Shown one piece after another: positions 59,559 to 64,000 of a stretch of 64,000 nucleotides of DNA (position 1 is its first letter; the number at the start of each line of letters is the position of its first letter). The notes below the pieces were generated by a model that was not told the DNA's origin, searched no databases, and saw only the letters and a list, made by a program, of their open reading frames with translations. The stretch covers positions 10,233 to 74,232 of the forward strand of contig JBFMFC010000014.1 in NCBI GenBank assembly GCA_040752195.1, given 5' to 3'. The DNA comes from DSNY01 sp040752195 (GTDB lineage: Bacteria; Pseudomonadota; Gammaproteobacteria; Burkholderiales; Burkholderiaceae_F). Position numbers and translations under genes: made by a program.

Positions 59559-60881
59559 CTACTTGACGAACTGCACCAGCCATAGCGTAATCCCCGGAAA
59601 CAGCACGAGCAGACCCACGCGCACGAAGTCGGACAGCAGGAACGGCACGATGCCGCGGAACGTCTCGGCCATCGGCACGTCGCGCGCCATGCTGTTGATG
59701 ATGTAGACGTTCATGCCGACCGGCGGCGTGATCAGCCCGATCTCGACGACCATCAGCGCGAGGATGCCGAACCAGATCGCCTTGCTGGTCGGATCGAGCC
59801 CGAAAAAGTCCAGCCCCATCACCATCGGGAAGAAGATCGGGATCGTCAGCAGGATCATCGACAGGCTGTCCATCAGGCAGCCGAGAACGAGGTACACGAG
59901 CAGGATCGCCGCGAGCACCGCCAGCGGCGGCAGTCCCGCGCCGCTCACCCAGGTGGCCAGCTCCTGCGGCATCTGCGTGAGCGCGAGAAAGACGTTCAGC
60001 ACGTCGGCGCCGAGCAGGATCAGGAAGATCATCGCGCTCGACTCGGCGGTCGCCAGCAGGCACTGCTTCAACCCGGGCCAGCGCAACCCGCCCCGCGTGA
60101 CCGCGAAGTAGCCGGCGCCCAGCACGCCGACCGCGGCCGCCTCGGTCGGCGTGAACACACCGCCGTAGATGCCGCCGAGCACGACGACGAACAGCGCCAG
60201 TACGGGCCAGACCTCGGCGACCGTGGCGAAGCGTTCGCGCCAGCTCGCGCGCGGGCCCGCAGGCCCCGTGTCGGGATACAGCCGCACGTAGATCGCAATC
60301 GCCAGCATGTAGCCTGCGGCGGCGAGCACCCCGGGGATGAAGGCGGCGACGAACAGCTTGGCGATGTTCTGCTCGGCGAGGATCGCGTAGACGATCAGCA
60401 CGACCGAGGGCGGGATCAGGATGCCGAGCGTGCCGCCGGCGGCGAGCGTGCCGGTGGCGAGCGACGGCTTGTAGTTCAGCCGCCGCAGCTCGGGCAGCGC
60501 GACCTGCCCCATCGTCGCCGCGGTCGCGAGCGACGAGCCGCAGATCGCGCCGAAGCCGGCGCACGCGCCGATCGACGCCAGCGCTACGCCGCCGCGCCAG
60601 TGGCCGATCAGGCTGCTCGCCGCGCGGAACAGCCCCTGCGACAGCCCGCCGCGGCTGGCGAACTGGCTCATCAGCAGAAACATCGGGATCACCGACAGGT
60701 CGTACACCGAATAGCGTGCGTACGCGGCCGTCTTCAGATGGCTCGCCAGCGGCGCCCAGCCGGCGAGCGCGACGTAGCCGGTCGCGCCCGTGACGAACAT
60801 GGCGATGCCGATCGGCACGCGCAGCGCGAGCAGCGCGACGAGTGCGACGAACATCGCAAAACCGAACTCGGTCCCGCTCAT
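59559..60881 (-). CDS. dctM: TRAP transporter large permease (DctM)
   Basis: A 440-residue 12-helix subunit. Markers are LRVPIGIAMFVTGATGY, GGLSQGLFRAASSLIGHWRGGVALASIGACAGFGAICGSS (in parts), GTLGILIPPSVVLIVYAILAEQ and VEIGLITPPVGMN. It uses the sodium gradient to import the organic acid bound by DctP. ATG 60881 overlaps the dctQ stop (ATGA). The substrate is probably a carboxylate linked to the ring-cleavage enzymes of this operon. Confidence 0.94.
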   Translation of the reverse strand: MSGTEFGFAMFVALVALLALRVPIGIAMFVTGATGYVALAGWAPLASHLKTAAYARYSVYDLSVIPMFLLMSQFASRGGLSQGLFRAASSLIGHWRGGVALASIGACAGFGAICGSSLATAATMGQVALPELRRLNYKPSLATGTLAAGGTLGILIPPSVVLIVYAILAEQNIAKLFVAAFIPGVLAAAGYMLAIAIYVRLYPDTGPAGPRASWRERFATVAEVWPVLALFVVVLGGIYGGVFTPTEAAAVGVLGAGYFAVTRGGLRWPGLKQCLLATAESSAMIFLILLGADVLNVFLALTQMPQELATWVSGAGLPPLAVLAAILLVYLVLGCLMDSLSMILLTIPIFFPMVMGLDFFGLDPTSKAIWFGILALMVVEIGLITPPVGMNVYIINSMARDVPMAETFRGIVPFLLSDFVRVGLLVLFPGITLWLVQFVK

Positions 60882-61396
60882 CGCCGCCAACCCCGCGCGT
60901 GCTGCCACGCGGTGTACGCACCGGCGACCGCCAGCAGCGCGAACGAAGGCACCATCATCGCAACCGGCGCCCAGATCGGCACTGCCAGCACGGTGGTCGT
61001 CTCGCCCGCCTCGGCCAGTGCACGCGCGCCCTCGACCATGCGCCACGCGACCAGCGCGCTGCACGCCGCGAGCAGCGCGGCGCCGAGCGCGTCGAGCGCG
61101 GCGCGAACGCGCGGCCCCGCGCGCGCGGTGAAGAAGTCGACGATCACGTGGCCACTCCGCAACTGACACCAGGGCAGGAACGCCGCGACGCCGACCGCGC
61201 AGCCGAGCTGCATCAGCTCGTAGTCGCCGGCAACGGCCTTCGCGAAGAGCCAGCGGCCCAGGATGCTCGCGCTCACCAGCAGCGTCAGCGCGACGAAGAC
61301 GAGCCCGCCCGCGAGCGCGAGCAGCTCGCACGCGCGCTGCAGCGCGCGCCCGAAGGCGTCGGCCGGCGCCTGCCGGGACAAGCTGGGTTCACCCAC
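60878..61396 (-). CDS. dctQ: TRAP transporter small permease (DctQ)
   Basis: A 172-residue four-helix subunit with the DctQ pattern LLVSASILGRWLF, then QLGCAVGVAAFLPWCQLRSGHVIVDFFT (in parts), followed by two further helices. It scaffolds DctM. It lies between dctP (113 bases upstream) and dctM (overlapping by four bases). Confidence 0.9.
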   Translation of the reverse strand: MGEPSLSRQAPADAFGRALQRACELLALAGGLVFVALTLLVSASILGRWLFAKAVAGDYELMQLGCAVGVAAFLPWCQLRSGHVIVDFFTARAGPRVRAALDALGAALLAACSALVAWRMVEGARALAEAGETTTVLAVPIWAPVAMMVPSFALLAVAGAYTAWQHARGWRR

Positions 61397-61509
61397 CTGG
61401 ACGTGTCGCGCGTTCGAACGGAGGCCGGGCCGGCGAGCACCTCCTGTGCTCGCAAGCCCGGTGCCCGCCTCGGGAGATCCGCCGGCGGAGCATCCGCCGT
61501 CGACCGTGG

Positions 61510-62544
61510 TTACGGTTTCTCGTATTTCCGGATCAGTTCACGCGCCGCTTCGAGCAGCTTTGCGCCGTCGTGGCCGCGCGAATTCATGTCCTTCACCCAC
61601 TCGTCGTACAGCGGAGCGAGCGCCTTTTCCCATTGCGCCAGCTCGGCGGCAGGCACCATGTGGAACGTGTTGCCGCGCGCTTCGGCGAACTTGCGGCCGG
61701 CGGGCGCGGACTCGTCCCAGGTACGGCCGATCGACGCCGACAATTCGCGACCGCTGTTGTCGTCAATGACCTTCTTCAGATCGGGCGGCAGCGACTCGTA
61801 GCGCTTCGGGTTCATCGCGATCGTGAAAACGACGGTGTAGAGCGTGCGCGCCTTCGGATCGGTCTCGGTGTGGTACTTGACCAGCTCGTGCGCCTTGATC
61901 GCGGGGATCACCTCCCACGGCAGGATGAAGCCGTCGATGACGCCCTTGGACAGCGAGTCGGTGACCTGCGGCAGCGGCATCGCCACCGCCGAGGCGCCGA
62001 GAAGCTGCATCATCTTGGTCGTCTGCCGCGACGGCGCGCGCATCTTCAGGCCCTTGAAATCGGCCGGCGACCTGACCTGCCGCTCGCGCGTGTGGATGTA
62101 GCCCCGGTCGTGCACGTTCAGCGCGAGCACCTTGACGCCCGCAAGCTCGTCGCGCGCGTACCGTTCGTAGTAGTCCCACACCGCACGCGACGTCTGCTCG
62201 GCGTTCGACGTCATGAACGGCAACTCGAACACCTCCATCCGCGGGAAGCGCCCCGGTGTGTAGCCGAGCAGCGTGAAGACCACGTCGGCGATGCCGTCCT
62301 TGGCCTGGTCATAGAGCTGCGCGGGTGCGCCGCCGAGCTGCATCGCCGGAAACGTCTGGCACTTCAGCCGGTTATTGGACTCCTTCTGGATCTTCTCGCA
62401 CCAGGGCTGCAGCACCTTGGTCGGCGGCATCGCCTGCGGTGGCCAGAAGTGCGAGACCTTCAGCGTGATCTCCTGCGCGCCGGCGGCAGTCGCGCCAAGG
62501 GCGGCGGCGCAGGCAAGCGCGCGAAACAGCGTCCCGATGCTCAT
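61510..62544 (-). CDS. dctP: TRAP transporter substrate-binding protein (DctP)
   Basis: A 344-residue periplasmic binding protein. A signal peptide runs to about residue 23 (LGATAAGAQ). The mature part begins EITLKVSHFWPPQAMPPTKVLQPWCEKIQKES (in parts), and the substrate-contacting arginine lies in LKMRAPSRQTTKMM. AGAGGAG sits about seven bases upstream of ATG 62544. The substrate is uncertain; operon context suggests an aromatic or dicarboxylic acid. A 95-base gap separates it from the hydrolase upstream. Confidence 0.94.
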   Translation of the reverse strand: MSIGTLFRALACAAALGATAAGAQEITLKVSHFWPPQAMPPTKVLQPWCEKIQKESNNRLKCQTFPAMQLGGAPAQLYDQAKDGIADVVFTLLGYTPGRFPRMEVFELPFMTSNAEQTSRAVWDYYERYARDELAGVKVLALNVHDRGYIHTRERQVRSPADFKGLKMRAPSRQTTKMMQLLGASAVAMPLPQVTDSLSKGVIDGFILPWEVIPAIKAHELVKYHTETDPKARTLYTVVFTIAMNPKRYESLPPDLKKVIDDNSGRELSASIGRTWDESAPAGRKFAEARGNTFHMVPAAELAQWEKALAPLYDEWVKDMNSRGHDGAKLLEAARELIRKYEKP

Positions 62545-62639
62545 GCTTGTCTCCTCTCGTTGTGGCTCGTGGCGGCGGCAGGATATCAAGTCGGCAGCGC
62601 TTCGACACGCGCGTCCGCCGTCCGGGCGCCACGAACCCC

Positions 62640-63335
62640 TCACGCCACCCGCACGCGGATCGCGCCGACGTTGTCCACACCGCCTTCGAGCAGGTCGCCG
62701 CGGACGACGGCGGCGACCCCCTCGGGCGTCCCGGTGAAGATCAGATCGCCGGGCCGCAGCTCGAAATACTTCGACAGGTGCTCGATCGTCTCATCGACGT
62801 TCCAGATCATCTTCGACACGTCACTTACTTGGCGCGGCACGCCGTTGACGTTGAGCCAGATGCGACCGGACTTCACTTCGCCGCTGCGTGCGATGGGCTT
62901 GATCGGACCGATCGGCGCGGAGAAATCGAACGCCTTGCCGATCTCCCACGGCCGGCCCTGCTTCTTCATCTCGCCCTGCAGGTCGCGCCGCGTCATGTCG
63001 AGCCCGACCGCGTAGCCGAAGATGTGCTGCTTCGCGTCCGCGGCGGCAATGCGTGCGCCGCGCCTGCCGATCGCGACGACCAGCTCGATCTCGTGATGCA
63101 GGTTCGAGGTCTCCGGTGGATAGGGCAGCTCGCCGGTAGCGCCTTCGGGGACCGGCATCACCGCGTCGGCCGGCTTCATGAAGAAAAACGGCGGCTCGCG
63201 GCCGGAGAAGCCCATCTCCTTGGCGTGCTCCTCGTAGTTGCGGCCGACGCAGTAGATGCGATGCACGGGAAACAGATCGGTCGAGCCGGCCACCGGCACG
63301 ACGGCCTGCGGGGGGGCGGCAAAGACGTAGCCCAT
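62640..63335 (-). CDS. Fumarylacetoacetate hydrolase family protein (fumarylpyruvate hydrolase-like)
   Basis: A 231-residue FAH-fold enzyme. YCVGRNYEEHAKEMG, PFFFMKPADAV, the metal ligands in SNLHHEIELVVAIG, GYAVGLDMTRRDLQGEMKKQGRPWEIGKAFD (in parts) and LRPGDLIFTGTPEGV are family features. In the gentisate route NagK hydrolyses fumarylpyruvate to fumarate and pyruvate, and the sequence layout fits that short form better than the longer tyrosine-pathway FAH. Together with the zeta-GST gene at the other end of the operon it makes a two-step module. Gentisate dioxygenase is not in the window. Confidence 0.9.
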   Translation of the reverse strand: MGYVFAAPPQAVVPVAGSTDLFPVHRIYCVGRNYEEHAKEMGFSGREPPFFFMKPADAVMPVPEGATGELPYPPETSNLHHEIELVVAIGRRGARIAAADAKQHIFGYAVGLDMTRRDLQGEMKKQGRPWEIGKAFDFSAPIGPIKPIARSGEVKSGRIWLNVNGVPRQVSDVSKMIWNVDETIEHLSKYFELRPGDLIFTGTPEGVAAVVRGDLLEGGVDNVGAIRVRVA

Positions 63336-63752
63336 CGAGTACTCCCTCTCAAAGAACTGCGGCGACCGCTCGTCCGGCTGCGGCGGCGACGCCGAGCGGC
63401 CGGCGACCTCGCGCGGACCCTCGGTGATGTCGACGGATCGTCGGAGGCGCGGGCGCGAGTCGCGCGAATCTGATCATGCATGTCGCGTGCGTGCGGGGCT
63501 GTCGAGAATCGACGCAGCCTCGGTTCAGCCCTCCGCGCGCCCGTGAACGAGCAGCGCGGCTCGACCTTCGACATGGAGCAGCAGCACGGCGTCGGACAGG
63601 CGGCGGCAAAGCGCGCAGTCTAGCCGCAGCGTGTTCGAGATCCAACGATCGGCCGGCGCGGGCGTCTGAACGCAGCGCGGCGACTTCGCGCAGGGCCGCG
63701 GTGATCCTGGCGTGACGCGCGCGGCGATGGCATGCCGACGACGAACCGCCCG
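63336..63752. other. 417-base gap without recognised gene
   Basis: Between the FAH-family start and the iron permease stop no frame shows family similarity or a convincing ribosome-binding site; the open frames seen are Arg/Ala-rich, as chance frames are in this GC content. The operon promoter for FAH-dctPQM should lie near its left end. No tRNA-like fold or strong terminator was found. Confidence 0.6.
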
Positions 63753-64000
63753 CTACGGCGCGTGCGCGCCGTGCTGGGAACTGCGGCTGATGGCCCGCGA
63801 CAGCAGCATCACCGGCAGCACGCCGGCGAGCACGATCGTCAGCGAAGGCAACGCAGCCTCGCCGAGCCGCTCGTCCGCCGCAAGCTGGTACGCGATCACC
63901 GCCAGCGTGTCGAAATTGAACGGCCGCAGCACGAGTGTGGCCGGCAGTTCCTTCATCACGTCGACGAACACGAGCAGCGCACCCGCGGCCACCGAAGGCG
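63753..64000 (-). CDS. Ferric-iron ABC transporter permease (FbpB type), C-terminal part
   Basis: The last 82 codons of a permease whose start is beyond the right edge. DVMKELPATLVLRPFNFDTLAVIAYQLA is the C-terminal EAA-like loop of FbpB/AfuB iron permeases (quoted in part as KELPATLVLRPFNF), followed by a final hydrophobic helix and a short tail. It may work with the orphan iron-binding protein at 38627, though others may be encoded outside the window. Confidence 0.88.
   Translation of the reverse strand, partial: PSVAAGALLVFVDVMKELPATLVLRPFNFDTLAVIAYQLAADERLGEAALPSLTIVLAGVLPVMLLSRAISRSSQHGAHAP

Noticed and set aside
63349..63715. Small open frames on both strands in the gap before the iron permease
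   Set aside because: Arg/Ala-rich translations with no start signals; each can be explained by base composition.

Overview
The window is a 64 kb piece of a very GC-rich chromosome with dense, short-spaced genes. Gene content and order point to a free-living betaproteobacterium of the Burkholderiales type. The evidence is the orn / M48 protease / pterin dehydratase / rsgA block next to rpsP-rimM-trmD-rplS-Nudix-CobD-like, the rubrerythrin / Fe-S protein / DUF3501 triad, an etfBA-acyl-CoA dehydrogenase block and a TRAP transporter with glutathione-type ring-cleavage enzymes. The species cannot be named from the sequence alone. No tRNA, rRNA, CRISPR array, insertion sequence or prophage was seen; the region reads as core chromosome with one degraded patch.

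Layout. 1-10.7 kb: the end of an AEC transporter, housekeeping RNA and translation genes, a TPR/beta-barrel outer-membrane protein and a radical SAM protein. 10.7-17.6 kb (all minus): DUF3501, an Fe-S oxidoreductase and rubrerythrin, then acyl-CoA dehydrogenase and etfA/etfB, then a DedA-like membrane protein. 17.7-25.5 kb: a short PutA without the DNA-binding domain, a minus-strand trio (Rieske protein, TrpD-like protein, PYROXD2-like oxidoreductase) and SelO. 25.6-37.8 kb: a cobalamin riboswitch followed by a 13-gene, mostly overlapping plus-strand operon, btuB-cobU-btuF-btuC-btuD-cobO-(Dph6-like ATPase)-cbiB-cobQ-(second, leaderless BtuF-like)-cobT-cobS-cobC. It covers outer-membrane uptake, ABC import, adenosylation, side-chain completion and lower-ligand assembly, so it looks like a salvage and late-synthesis pathway; no corrin-ring genes are present here.

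37.8-40.5 kb: a metR (LysR-type) relic, hemP, a ferric-iron binding protein with a Fur-box-like site, and an NlpC/P60 lipoprotein. 40.6-47.4 kb: a receiver protein with a degenerate GGDEF domain overlapping prpE, a YdcF protein, a GlcG/HbpS-like protein, an MFS transporter, an AsnC regulator and an HD hydrolase. 47.6-49.8 kb: one long reading frame fusing ornithine aminotransferase to an ArgZ/AgrE-type arginine dihydrolase, with an internal ribosome-binding site and in-frame GTG at the join. This is the most unusual gene in the window. Together with PutA it would take arginine through ornithine and glutamate semialdehyde to glutamate.

50-58.8 kb: a minus-strand HDAC-like deacylase, acyl-CoA ligase and enoyl-CoA hydratase, divergent from a plus-strand moxR-DUF58-transglutaminase-mltB block. 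58.8-63.3 kb (minus): fumarylacetoacetate-hydrolase-family protein, dctP, dctQ, dctM and a zeta-class GST isomerase, a likely aromatic-acid (gentisate-type) uptake and ring-cleavage-product operon. The window ends in the C-terminus of a ferric-iron ABC permease. Starts were chosen from Shine-Dalgarno spacing and overlaps with the previous gene; family assignments come from recognising motifs by eye, not from database searches.
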